64,000 bases of DNA, taken from contig NZ_LZIJ01000089.1 of assembly GCF_001667115.1 (NCBI RefSeq), positions 54,251 through 118,250 on the forward strand, written 5' to 3'. Position numbers and translations under genes: made by a program. The notes below the pieces were generated by a model, which had not been told where the DNA came from, ran no database searches, and saw only the letters and a list, made by a program, of their open reading frames with translations. This document shows positions 31,335-39,961 of the stretch, piece after piece. Each line of letters opens with the position of its first letter. The first letter of the stretch is position 1. The DNA comes from Mycobacterium sp. 852002-51163_SCH5372311. GTDB lineage: Bacteria; Actinomycetota; Actinomycetes; Mycobacteriales; Mycobacteriaceae.

Positions 31335-32540
31335 GTGAATCTCGACGCCAATCAGGTCTCCCTCCGGGAGGTCTGCGATGCCGGTCTGCTCGCCGGTGCG
31401 GTCACGGTTGTCTGGCAGCGCGGAGAAGTGCTGCAGATCAACGAGATCGGCTACCGCGATGTCGAAGCGGGCCTGCCGATGCAGCAGGACACACTGTTTC
31501 GCATCGCGTCGATGACCAAGCCGGTCACGGTGGCGGCGGCGATGAGCCTGGTCGACGCGGGCAAGCTGGCTCTCGTCGAGCCGATCGCGCGCTGGACACC
31601 GGAGTTGGCCGGCGTTCGCGTGCTCGACGACCCCAGGGGTCCGCTGGACCGGACGCATCCCGCACGACGGCCTATCGTGCTCGCCGACTTGCTGACCCAC
31701 ACCAGCGGTCTGGCCTACAGCTTCTCGGTGTCCGGACCCATCTCCCAGGCCTACATGCGGTTGCCCTTCGATCAGGGTTCGGACACCTGGCTGGCCGAAC
31801 TCGCCGCGCTGCCGCTGGTGCATCAGCCCGGTGATCGGGTGACCTACAGCCATGCCACCGATGTGCTGGGCGTGATCATCGCCCGCGCCGAGGGCAAACC
31901 GTTTCACCAGGTTCTCGACGAGCGGATCCTGGGCCCGGCCGGCATGACCGACACCGGGTTCTTCGTGCCGATGGATGCGCGAAGACGTGCCGCGACCATG
32001 TATCGCCTCGACAACGAGGGTCAGCTCCGCCACGACGTCATGGGACCGCCACACGTCAAGCCGCCGTCGTTCTGCAACGCCGGCGGTGGGCTCTGGTCAA
32101 CCGCCCGGGACTACCTGCGATTCGTGCGAATGCTGCTCGGTGACGGTTCGGTCGACGATGTCCGGGTGCTCTCACCGGAGTCGGTGCGGCTGATGCGCAC
32201 CGATCGGCTCACCGACGAGCAGAAGCAACACAACTTCCTGGGCGCGCCGTTCTGGGTCGGGCGCGGGTTCGGTTTCAACCTGTCGCTGGTCACCGATCCG
32301 GCGAAGTCCACGCCGCTGTTCGGGCCCGGAGGCCCCGGAACGTTCAGCTGGCCCGGCGCATACGGAACCTGGTGGCAAGCCGATCCGACCGCGGGCCTGA
32401 TCCTGCTGTACCTGATACAGAATTGTCCGGACATGTCCGTCGACGCGGCCACGGCCGTGGCCGGCAACACGTCGCTGGCCAAGCTGCGGACCGCGCAACC
32501 GAGGTTCGTCCGCGAAACGTATCGCGCGCTGGGTCTGTAG
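31335..32540 (+). CDS. Class C beta-lactamase-like serine hydrolase (Rv1367c-like)
   Basis: 401 residues from GTG 31335 (VNLDANQVSLREVCDAG). The nucleophile motif is SMTK (FRIASMTKPVTVAAAMSLV, S-x-x-K) and the second motif YSHA stands in the place of Tyr-x-Asn (VTYSHATDVLG). The C-terminal third motif region is FSWPGAYGTWW. It belongs to the penicillin-binding-protein/esterase EstB group rather than being a proven beta-lactamase. No signal peptide, so cytoplasmic. Synteny with lprF matches M. tuberculosis. Confidence 0.85.
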   Translation: MNLDANQVSLREVCDAGLLAGAVTVVWQRGEVLQINEIGYRDVEAGLPMQQDTLFRIASMTKPVTVAAAMSLVDAGKLALVEPIARWTPELAGVRVLDDPRGPLDRTHPARRPIVLADLLTHTSGLAYSFSVSGPISQAYMRLPFDQGSDTWLAELAALPLVHQPGDRVTYSHATDVLGVIIARAEGKPFHQVLDERILGPAGMTDTGFFVPMDARRRAATMYRLDNEGQLRHDVMGPPHVKPPSFCNAGGGLWSTARDYLRFVRMLLGDGSVDDVRVLSPESVRLMRTDRLTDEQKQHNFLGAPFWVGRGFGFNLSLVTDPAKSTPLFGPGGPGTFSWPGAYGTWWQADPTAGLILLYLIQNCPDMSVDAATAVAGNTSLAKLRTAQPRFVRETYRALGL

Positions 32541-32554
32541 CGGAGACCTCACCG

Positions 32555-33094
32555 ATGGCCGCCTACCCGCCTGACCGGATCGCCGGAGCGCGGCTGCTGC
32601 TGCGCCTGCCCGTGCCCGACGACGCCGGCGCACTGTTCCAGCGGGTCGCCCGCGATCCCGAGGTCACCAAATATCTGTTGTGGAGCCCGCATCCCGATGT
32701 GGCGGCGACGCGGCGGGTTATCACCGAGAAACTGAACGCCGGCGACGACGAGCGGACCTGGGCCATCGCGCTGCGGCACAGCGACGACGTGATCGGCCTC
32801 ACCAGTTGCCGGCGCCCGGTGCGGCACTCCGTGGAAATCGGGTATTGCATCGGCCGGCGTTGGTGGGGCAAGGGTTTGATGTCGGAGGCGCTCGCGATGC
32901 TGATGGCTGCGCTGGAAGCCGACCCCGACGTGTACCGCGTCTGGGCCACCTGCAACGTCGATAACGATCGCTCGGCGCGACTGCTGGCACGAGCCGGGTT
33001 CGTCCTGGAGGGCCGGCTGGCCCGCCATGCCGTCTACCCGACCATCGGGCCCGAACCGTGCGACAGCCTGCTCTACGCCAAGGCGCTGCGCTGA
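32555..33094 (+). CDS. GNAT-family N-acetyltransferase (RimJ/RimL-like)
   Basis: 179 residues. IAGARLLLRLPVPDDAGALF is the RimJ-type opening; EIGYCIGRRWWGKGLMSEAL contains the acetyl-CoA pyrophosphate loop (R/Q-x-x-G-x-G/A variant) and VWATCNVDNDRSARLLARAGFVLEG the conserved NxxSxxxxxxxGF motif. It acetylates an amine, possibly a protein N-terminus or a small molecule. The gene starts 14 bp after the hydrolase gene, so the two form an operon. The alternative start upstream is inside the hydrolase gene and is not preferred. Confidence 0.85.
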   Translation: MAAYPPDRIAGARLLLRLPVPDDAGALFQRVARDPEVTKYLLWSPHPDVAATRRVITEKLNAGDDERTWAIALRHSDDVIGLTSCRRPVRHSVEIGYCIGRRWWGKGLMSEALAMLMAALEADPDVYRVWATCNVDNDRSARLLARAGFVLEGRLARHAVYPTIGPEPCDSLLYAKALR

Positions 33095-33106
33095 GCGGTC
33101 CGGGCT

Positions 33107-33191
33107 CCGCCGAGCCTGCGGTGAGGGCGCGATTCTCGCGAAAAACACAGCGCTGAGCGCAGTTTCGATGCCACCACTGCAGACTCGGCGG
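33107..33191. terminator. Imperfect palindrome between convergent genes (family D)
   Basis: Arms at 33107-33123 and 33175-33191 are inverted copies with two mismatches out of 17, both of which would be G-U pairs in RNA. The 51-base interior contains further short complementary pieces. It occupies most of the 102 bp between the stops of the acetyltransferase and flavoprotein genes, so a bidirectional terminator is the simplest reading. Confidence 0.5.
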
Positions 33192-33196
33192 CCGGA

Positions 33197-35893
33197 CTAC
33201 CCGGCGCCGCGGTCCAGCGCGCGACGAGCGTATGCCCGGACATCGGCATCGCTGTCCTTGAGCGCGATGCGCAGAGCATCCGCAGCCGCGGGTTCGCCGG
33301 CCCATCGCGTCAGGCTGAGCACGGCCGCCTTGCGCACGTCGAGATGCGCGTCGTCGAGCGCCCGGGCCAGCCGGGGTATTGCCTGCTCTGGCGCCGCGCC
33401 CGACATGGCACGGGCCGCGCCCTCCCGCACCTGCCATGCCGGTGCCTGCAACGCACGGTCGACGACAGCGAAATCTACTGCATCGCAACCTAATTCACCA
33501 AGTGCGGCCAGCGCGGCGGCGCGCACCAGCGGATCCGGGTCGCCGATCAGCGCGCTAACGGTATCGGCGCCGGCACGCAGGGTCGCCAGGCCGGCGGCGG
33601 CAGCGATGCGGACCTCCCGGTTCTCGTCGCTGCCGGCGGACACCACCCCGGCCACGTCGTCGACCGAAACCGCCGCCCGCACCGCCTCGATCCGCACCCG
33701 GTGGTCCGGATCCTGCAGCCCACGGCGGAACTCCCCGGCATCGCCGGACCGGCGTGCGGCAAGCACGTAGATAGCCGCCGCACGCACCACCGTGTCGCCG
33801 GAGCGCAGATACGCCCTCGCGGCAGCCGGATCCGGCAGCACCTCGACGAGTTCGCGGACCCCGTCGGCGGCGGTGCGGCGAACCGCGGCATCGTCATCGT
33901 CCAGCGCGGCGAACAGGGCCGGGGCGTATCCGTCGGAGGTGTGCTCGGTCAGCGTGGCCACCGCGGTCCGGCGCACTACGGAATCGGCGTCGGACAGATA
34001 CGGGACCAAATCGGCGACGGCCGGCTCCTCGAGCGCAAGCACCTCGGCGATACGCGGCGAGGGCGCTTCGAATGTGGTTGTGGCCGCAGCGATCCGGGAC
34101 CGAGTGGTAGCTGGGGCCTGGCCGCCGACCAGCGGCGGCTGCTCCACCTCATGCACCGTCTGGTCGTCCGGCGGCAGGCCGTCCAACTCCGGCACCGGCA
34201 CGAGATATGGCGCCACCGGCCGTTTCAGGAACAGCATGTCGCCGCCGGCGCCCTTGCGCAGGTTCAGGTGATAGCCCCACTGGCTGTCGTCGCGGCCGGG
34301 CAGGTCGGCGCGATTGTGGTAAAGGCCCCAGCGCGATTCGGTCCGGGTCAGCGAGGACCGGGCGGCCATCTCGGCGCAGTCTCGGATGAACGACACCTCC
34401 ACGGCGCGCATCAGCTCATGCGGGGTACGGGCACCCATGCCGCCGATCTCGTCGCGCATCCGGTCGAAAGTGCGTACCGCGATGGACAGCTTGGCCGCCG
34501 TCTTCGGTGGGGCCACGTAGTCGTTGACGAACCGTCGCAGCTTGTATTCGACCTGTGGCTGCGGCGGGCCGTCGGGATGCTTGAGCGGGCGGTAGATCAG
34601 GTCGTGGGCATCGTGCAGCTGGTCTTGCGGAAGTTCTTGCGGTGCCGCAACTTCGGCCAGGGTCGACGCAGCATGGGCGCCCGCAAGGTCGCCGAAGACG
34701 AACGCCCCGATCATGTAGTTGTGCGGCACACAGGCCAGGTCTCCGGCCGCATACAGCCCGGGCACCGTGGTGCGGGCGTGTTCGTCGACCCAGACACCCG
34801 AGGCGGAATGTCCACTGCACAAGCCGATTTCGGAGATATGCATCTCGACGTCGTGCGTGCGGTAGTCGTGGCCGCGGTTGGTGTGGAAGGTGCCGCGGGT
34901 GGGTCGCTCGGTGGTGTGCAGGATGTTCTCCAGCGTGGTCAGCGTCTCGTCGGACAGGTGCGACACCTTGAGGTAGATCGGTCCTCGCGCCGAGTCGATC
35001 TCGCTTTTGACTTCGGCCATCATCTGCCCCGACCAGTAGTCGGAGTCGACGAACCGCTCGCCGTGTGAGTTGACCTGGTAGCCGCCGAACGGGTTGGCGA
35101 CGTAGGCGCACGCCGGGCCGTTGTAGTCCTTGATCAGCGGATTGACCTGGAAGCATTCGATGCCGGAGAGCTCCGCTCCCGCGTGGTACGCCATCGAGTA
35201 CCCGTCTCCGGCGTTGGTCGGGTTCTCGTAGGTGCCGTACAGATACCCCGACGCCGGCAAGCCCAAGCGCCCGCACGCCCCGGTGGCCAGGATCACCGCC
35301 TTGGCGCCAACGGCGACGAATTCCCCGGTGCGCGTGTGCAATGCGGCGGCGCCGACCGCCCGGCCTCCGCTTTTGGGGTCGGTCAACACCCGCACCGGCA
35401 TCAGCCGGTTCTCGATCCGGATCTTCTCCCGCATCGACCGCTGCCGCAGCACCCGGTACAGCGCCTTCTTGACGTCCTTGCCTTCCGGCATGGGCAGCAC
35501 GTAGGAGCCCGACCGGTGCACCCTGCGCACCGCGTACTCGCCGTGTTCGTCCTTCTCGAACTTCACCCCGTAGCGCTCCAGTCGCTGCACCATCGCGAAT
35601 CCACGGGTCGCGGTCTGATACACGGTGCGCTGGTTGACGATTCCGTCGTTGGCCCGGGTGATCTCGGCGACGTAGTCCTCCGGTTCGGCCTTGCCGGGAA
35701 TGACGGCGTTGTTCACCCCGTCCATGCCCATCGCAAGCGCACCGGAATGCCGCACGTGAGCCTTCTCCAGCAACAACACCTGGGCGCCGTGCTCGGCGGC
35801 GCTCAGCGCAGCCAAGGTGCCCGCGGTGCCGCCGCCGATGACCAAAACGTCGCAGTCCAGGCGGACCGGCACCCGATCGGGTATCTGCATCAT
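33197..35893 (-). CDS. AprA-like FAD oxidoreductase fused to C-terminal HEAT repeats
   Basis: 898 residues. Residues 10-60 carry the FAD motif VLVIGGGTAGTLAALSAAEHG and LLEKAHVRHSGALAMGMDGV, which resembles the alpha subunit of adenylylsulfate reductase (AprA) more than succinate dehydrogenase. The flavoprotein part extends to about residue 600 (GLYAAGDLACVPHNYMIGAF is the second FAD motif). From about 630 to the end there are six to eight HEAT-like repeats (for example DADSVVRRTAVATLTEH, DPDPLVRAAALAALGELG). It is the last gene of an operon with a ferredoxin and an ABC importer and overlaps the ATPase gene (ATGA). The substrate is unknown; reduction or oxidation of an organosulfur compound is inferred. 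Confidence 0.8.
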   Translation of the reverse strand: MMQIPDRVPVRLDCDVLVIGGGTAGTLAALSAAEHGAQVLLLEKAHVRHSGALAMGMDGVNNAVIPGKAEPEDYVAEITRANDGIVNQRTVYQTATRGFAMVQRLERYGVKFEKDEHGEYAVRRVHRSGSYVLPMPEGKDVKKALYRVLRQRSMREKIRIENRLMPVRVLTDPKSGGRAVGAAALHTRTGEFVAVGAKAVILATGACGRLGLPASGYLYGTYENPTNAGDGYSMAYHAGAELSGIECFQVNPLIKDYNGPACAYVANPFGGYQVNSHGERFVDSDYWSGQMMAEVKSEIDSARGPIYLKVSHLSDETLTTLENILHTTERPTRGTFHTNRGHDYRTHDVEMHISEIGLCSGHSASGVWVDEHARTTVPGLYAAGDLACVPHNYMIGAFVFGDLAGAHAASTLAEVAAPQELPQDQLHDAHDLIYRPLKHPDGPPQPQVEYKLRRFVNDYVAPPKTAAKLSIAVRTFDRMRDEIGGMGARTPHELMRAVEVSFIRDCAEMAARSSLTRTESRWGLYHNRADLPGRDDSQWGYHLNLRKGAGGDMLFLKRPVAPYLVPVPELDGLPPDDQTVHEVEQPPLVGGQAPATTRSRIAAATTTFEAPSPRIAEVLALEEPAVADLVPYLSDADSVVRRTAVATLTEHTSDGYAPALFAALDDDDAAVRRTAADGVRELVEVLPDPAAARAYLRSGDTVVRAAAIYVLAARRSGDAGEFRRGLQDPDHRVRIEAVRAAVSVDDVAGVVSAGSDENREVRIAAAAGLATLRAGADTVSALIGDPDPLVRAAALAALGELGCDAVDFAVVDRALQAPAWQVREGAARAMSGAAPEQAIPRLARALDDAHLDVRKAAVLSLTRWAGEPAAADALRIALKDSDADVRAYARRALDRGAG

Positions 35894-36639
35894 GCTGCCC
35901 CCGAATGGTCCAGTGCGGCAATGATTTCAGCGCGCAGCTCAGCGCGCGGCACAGCCTGCCGCGGGTCGGGCACGTCCAGCAGCGCGCGCAGCGGCTGACC
36001 GGCCCGGCCCAGCACCGCAATGCGGTCACCCAGGAGCAGGGCCTCGTCGACGTCGTGCGTGACGAAGACGATAGTGGTCGGATGGGCGCGCCAGGTGTCG
36101 ATCAGCAATCGCTGCATGGCTGTCCGGGTCTGAGTGTCCAAGGCCCCGAACGGCTCGTCCATCATTACCGCGCGCGGCGCCCCGGCCAGGCCCCGGGCCA
36201 GCTGGACCCGTTGGCGCATACCACCGGACAGGCTCTTGGGCAGGTAGTGGCCGAAGCCGGTCAGCCCGACTTCGGCTATCCAGTGCTCGGCCTGCGCGCG
36301 CCGCGTGGCGCGCGGTACACCGCGCAATCGCAGCGCCAGTTCGATGTTGGACCGCACGGTGCGCCACGGCAATAACGCGTTGTCCTGGAAGACCATCCCC
36401 CGATTCCCCGAGGTGGTGGTGACTTCGACGCCGTCGGCCAGCACCCGGCCGTCGTCGGGAGGCAGCAGTCCGGCCAGAGCGCGCAGCACCGTCGACTTAC
36501 CGCAGCCCGACGGCCCGGTGAGCACCAGGATCTCCTCGGGGCGCACCGCCAAACTCAACCCGTCGATCACCGCAATACCGGTGTAGGACAGCCGAATCCG
36601 GTCCAGCGCCAGGCTCATTCCCATACTTTTCGGGGTCAT
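35890..36639 (-). CDS. ABC transporter ATP-binding protein, sulfonate/taurine/nitrate type
   Basis: 249 residues from ATG 36639 with AGGAGA upstream. Walker A TGPSGCGKST, Q-loop VFQDNALLPW, signature LSGGMRQRVQLARGL, Walker B AVMMDEPFGALD and the H-loop VTHDVDEAL are all intact. The sequence pattern is that of SsuB/TauB/NrtD. It energises the import system formed with the adjacent permease and lipoprotein. Overlaps both neighbours by four bases, so it is translationally coupled. Confidence 0.93.
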   Translation of the reverse strand: MTPKSMGMSLALDRIRLSYTGIAVIDGLSLAVRPEEILVLTGPSGCGKSTVLRALAGLLPPDDGRVLADGVEVTTTSGNRGMVFQDNALLPWRTVRSNIELALRLRGVPRATRRAQAEHWIAEVGLTGFGHYLPKSLSGGMRQRVQLARGLAGAPRAVMMDEPFGALDTQTRTAMQRLLIDTWRAHPTTIVFVTHDVDEALLLGDRIAVLGRAGQPLRALLDVPDPRQAVPRAELRAEIIAALDHSGAA

Positions 36640-37493
36640 CGCTGATTCTCCTGTGCTCGCGGCAGCCAGCGGGTGACGCGGCGGCCCACCAGTTCGACCG
36701 CCGCGGAGGTCGCGAATCCGAGTACGCCGATGGTGAGAATCCCGACGAACACCTGCGGGTAGGCCAGCACGGTGTAGTCCTGCCAGGTGCGGTAACCGAC
36801 ACCCAGGCGCCCGGAGATCATCTCCGCGGATATCACGCAGATCCATGCCACGCCCATGCCGACCGACAGGCCGCCGAACACGCCGGGCAGGATGCCCGGC
36901 AGCACCACCTGGCTCAGCACCGCCCACCGGCCGCCGCCCAGCGTGCGCACGGAGTCCTCCCACAGCGTGGGCAGTGCCCGCACCGCGTGCCGGGTGCTCA
37001 CCATGATCGGGAAATAGGCCGCCAGGAAGGTGATGAAAACGATGCCGGCCTCGTCGGTGGGAAACAGCAGGATCGCCACCGGCACCATCGCAATGGCGGG
37101 GATGGGCCGGGCCAGCTCGGCCAGCGGGCCGAACAGGTCGGCGAACAGTCGAGAGCGGCCCAGCAGCACACCCGTCGCGACGCCGACGGCCGCGGCCAGT
37201 CCAAATCCGGTGAGAATGCGCAGCAATGACTGCGCCAAGTCGAGCCAGTAGTCGAACTTGCCAAGCCGCTGAGTCAGGGCATGCGCGATCTCGGTCACGG
37301 TCGGCAGCGTGTCGAATCGCAGCCAGAGCCGTACTTTGCCGGCGGTGAGCACCTGCCAAAGGCCGATCGCGGCGGCCACGGACACCAGCCGCAGCAGTCT
37401 CGAACGCCACGGTGAAGCGGGGCGGCGCGGCGGGTCCAGCGCGGGCGCCGAGACCGCGTCGAAGACTTGGCCGGCCACTACTTGCGCAGTCAT
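36636..37493 (-). CDS. ABC transporter permease, SsuC/TauC type
   Basis: 285 residues from ATG 37493. Five to six transmembrane helices; the EAA loop is seen in the segment LWEDSVRTLGGGRWAVLSQVVLPGILPGVFGGLSV. The family is BPD_transp_1 for sulfonate, taurine or nitrate. Start chosen for the four-base overlap with the upstream lipoprotein gene (37490-37493). It works with the neighbouring ATPase and binding protein. Confidence 0.92.
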   Translation of the reverse strand: MTAQVVAGQVFDAVSAPALDPPRRPASPWRSRLLRLVSVAAAIGLWQVLTAGKVRLWLRFDTLPTVTEIAHALTQRLGKFDYWLDLAQSLLRILTGFGLAAAVGVATGVLLGRSRLFADLFGPLAELARPIPAIAMVPVAILLFPTDEAGIVFITFLAAYFPIMVSTRHAVRALPTLWEDSVRTLGGGRWAVLSQVVLPGILPGVFGGLSVGMGVAWICVISAEMISGRLGVGYRTWQDYTVLAYPQVFVGILTIGVLGFATSAAVELVGRRVTRWLPRAQENQR

Positions 37494-38884
37494 AGCGAAC
37501 CTCCCAGTGCCTGTTGGTAATCCACCGCAACGCCGCCCGGGTGCGCGGCGATATACCGCCGTGCGCCGGCTGCGGTGCTGAACGGGTGATAGGTCTGGCC
37601 GTCCCGCACCCACACCGCCTTGTCGGCGAACCACCGGGTGCCCAGCTCGGTGTCGGGGACATAGGCCGCGCGGACCTTGGCGCCGCGAGCGGTCGCGTCC
37701 CGAATCGCCTGCAGCAGCGCGGTGGGGCTGGCGACGGTCTCGGTCGCGTCGGATCCGTCCAGCCACACTTCGCCGGCCTGGGCCGGGTCGCCACCGAGTA
37801 CCGACGGGTTCGCTGTGGCGGCCCGGGCCGCGTTGTAGTCGCGACCGCGGGCACCGTACACCGCGCGCAGTGGTTCGTCCTGGACGAACCCGGGGACGTC
37901 CAGGTCGGCGAACTCGCCGATCGACTTTAGATAGGGCACATCGCTTTTCAGCGCATTGACCAGGGACGGCTTGAGCGTGGTGTCGAAGGAGGTGCCGCCG
38001 GGCCCGTTGTACAGGTAGACGACTTCTTGCGGCAGCCCGCTTGCTTGGGCGACGATACGGGCTGCCTCCAGCGGCCTTTCGTTCAGGAAGTCGGTCGCGT
38101 CAAGTTGTGCCTGCAGAAAAGCCGCCAGCACTTCCGGGTGGGTGGCCGCGTACGCGCGCCGGATGACCACGCCGTGCAGAGTGGGCAGGTTCAACTCGGC
38201 CCCGTCGTACAGCAGTTTGGCCTTGCCCTGGTAGACCAACAGCCCAGGCCAGGCCACGAACTGCGAAAGTCCTTGGACCTGGCCGGATTCCAGCGCGGAA
38301 GCGCCGATCTGGGGCTGCTGGTTGAGCACCTCGACGCCGGCGGGATCGATGCCCGCCCGGTCCAGGGCACGTACCAGCGTGCCGTGCCCGGCCGAGCCGA
38401 CGCTGGCCGACACCTTCTTGCCGGCCAGGTCGGTCAACATGGTTGCCGACGAATTCGGTGTCACCACAACCATGTTCAGTGCGCCCTTGGGGTTGTAGCC
38501 GGTGACCGACACCATTTCGGTGCGGGCCCGCGGATTCGACTGCGTCTTGGAACCGTTGATCAACATGGGGTAGTCCCCCATCGAGCCGATGTCGATCTTC
38601 TCGGCCAGCATCTGTGCGGTGATCGGAGCACCGGTGTCGTAATCCTGCCACCGGACAGCGTATTTGGTTCCGGTGCGGGCGGTGATGTCGGCCAGCCGGC
38701 GCTCCAGATAACCCTGCGCCCGAAGCAAGGTGCCCGCGGTCACCGTGTTGATGGTCTTGGACTGATAGCCGACGACGACGTTGACCACACCGGAGGACTG
38801 CGCCAGCGATTCCAGCGAGCAGCCGGCGGTGACCGCGACGGCCGTGCACACGATCGACACCTGCCGCGCTATGCGTCTTTTCAT
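37490..38884 (-). CDS. ABC transporter substrate-binding lipoprotein with extra C-terminal domain
   Basis: 464 residues, about 100 longer than ordinary SsuA/TauA proteins. A lipoprotein signal (VSIVCTAVAVTAGC) anchors it outside the membrane. Residues 35-380 are the sulfonate/nitrate binding fold (KIDIGSMGDYPMLINGSK, LAGKKVSASVGSAGHG). The last 80 residues (WFADKAVWVRDGQTYHPFST...) look like the end of a NosL-type domain, that is, a short metal- or cofactor-related module, which I have not seen in this family. The ligand is unknown; the fold suggests a sulfonate, sulfate ester or similar anion. Confidence 0.82.
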   Translation of the reverse strand: MKRRIARQVSIVCTAVAVTAGCSLESLAQSSGVVNVVVGYQSKTINTVTAGTLLRAQGYLERRLADITARTGTKYAVRWQDYDTGAPITAQMLAEKIDIGSMGDYPMLINGSKTQSNPRARTEMVSVTGYNPKGALNMVVVTPNSSATMLTDLAGKKVSASVGSAGHGTLVRALDRAGIDPAGVEVLNQQPQIGASALESGQVQGLSQFVAWPGLLVYQGKAKLLYDGAELNLPTLHGVVIRRAYAATHPEVLAAFLQAQLDATDFLNERPLEAARIVAQASGLPQEVVYLYNGPGGTSFDTTLKPSLVNALKSDVPYLKSIGEFADLDVPGFVQDEPLRAVYGARGRDYNAARAATANPSVLGGDPAQAGEVWLDGSDATETVASPTALLQAIRDATARGAKVRAAYVPDTELGTRWFADKAVWVRDGQTYHPFSTAAGARRYIAAHPGGVAVDYQQALGGSL

Positions 38885-38909
38885 GGAAAGGCCTGGGCTG
38901 TAGGCTGAT

Positions 38910-39137
38910 TCAGCGTAGGAGGTAGGGCATGTTTACCGTGACGGCGCCGGTCGGGCAGCGGGCCGCGCACGGGCCGCAATACCAGCATTCGTCGACGTGC
39001 ATGAAGGCTTTGCCGGTTTCCGGATTGATGGCAAGGGCATCCAGCGGACATATCTCGACGCAAAGGGTGCAACCGTCGATACACAACGACTCGTCGATGG
39101 TGACCGGCACATCGGCCCGGTTGTTTACCAGTGTCAT
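38910..39137 (-). CDS. Two-[4Fe-4S] ferredoxin, AprB-like
   Basis: 75 residues with two clusters: CIDGCTLCVEICP (first) and CWYCGPCAARCP (second). The sequence DECWYCGPCAARCPTGAVTV is close to the beta subunit of APS reductase (AprB: EACWECYSCIKICPQGAITA, from memory). It should transfer electrons to or from the AprA-like flavoprotein of the same operon. The ATG overlaps the stop of the regulator gene (ATGA, 39134-39137). Confidence 0.88.
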   Translation of the reverse strand: MTLVNNRADVPVTIDESLCIDGCTLCVEICPLDALAINPETGKAFMHVDECWYCGPCAARCPTGAVTVNMPYLLR

Positions 39138-39892
39138 AAGTTGCTCCTAATCAGGCTGCCGCGCATGGTGATTCGATCGCCCCGCATCCGGATGTATTCC
39201 AGGTCAACGGGTCTGCCGTCGTCGAGGCTGGTGAGCCGCTCCAGCATGAGCAGCGCCGCCCCGTCGGGCACCTGCAGTGTGGCCGCCGAGTGGGCGTCGG
39301 CGGGAATGGCTTCCAGCGCCAGCGACGCCGAGCCCAGCCGGTGCCCGCTGACCTGCTCGATGAGCGCGAACAGGTCTTGGTTTTCCAAGGAGTTTTCCAG
39401 CGGGAGGTCCAGGATCTCGGTTCCGATATCCGGCGTTAGGTAGGTCAGGTCCAGGCTGAGCGGCAGGTCACCGAGGTAACGAAGTCTCTCGATGAACATC
39501 ACCTGGTCGCCTGGTTTCAGGTGCAGCCGGCTGGCCACCGCCGGCGGCGCGGCCACCGGCATCGCGGCGCGTACCTCGTTGCGGACCTCCCCCAGATCCT
39601 TGAATGTCTCCTTGAGCCCGAGCAGCGCATCGAGTCCGTGGTGGTATTTGCGCTGCGCGACATGGGTGCCGACCTTGGGCCCGCGCTCGATCAGGCCTTC
39701 GTTCTTCAGCACGGTGAGTGCCTCGCGAATGGTGTTCCGCGAGACCAAGAATTCCGCTGCCAACTTGGTTTCGGAGGGAAGCCCGTCGGGATACGCGCCG
39801 GCGTGGATCTGCTGGCGCAGCACGTCAGCCGTCCGGCGAGCCCGGTCAGCCCGGGACCGGTTGATCGGCACTGCCGACTCAGCTGTGGCCAC
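39134..39892 (-). CDS. GntR-family transcriptional regulator (HutC-type)
   Basis: 252 residues from GTG 39892. The N-terminal winged helix has LPSETKLAAEFLVSRNTIREALTVLKNEGLIERGPKVGTHV, a standard GntR motif; the C-terminal UTRA-like domain (VMFIERLRYLGDLPLSLDLTYL) binds an effector. It is the first gene of the six-gene ferredoxin-ABC-flavoprotein operon and is coupled to the ferredoxin gene, so autoregulation and control of that operon are likely. The effector is presumably the imported substrate or a metabolite of it. Confidence 0.9.
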   Translation of the reverse strand: MATAESAVPINRSRADRARRTADVLRQQIHAGAYPDGLPSETKLAAEFLVSRNTIREALTVLKNEGLIERGPKVGTHVAQRKYHHGLDALLGLKETFKDLGEVRNEVRAAMPVAAPPAVASRLHLKPGDQVMFIERLRYLGDLPLSLDLTYLTPDIGTEILDLPLENSLENQDLFALIEQVSGHRLGSASLALEAIPADAHSAATLQVPDGAALLMLERLTSLDDGRPVDLEYIRMRGDRITMRGSLIRSNL

Positions 39893-39961
39893 GCCGTCAC
39901 GCTAATGCGGTTCAGCGCCATGTTCTGGGTGAGCGGCGGCGGCCCTCAGTGGCCGGCCAGC

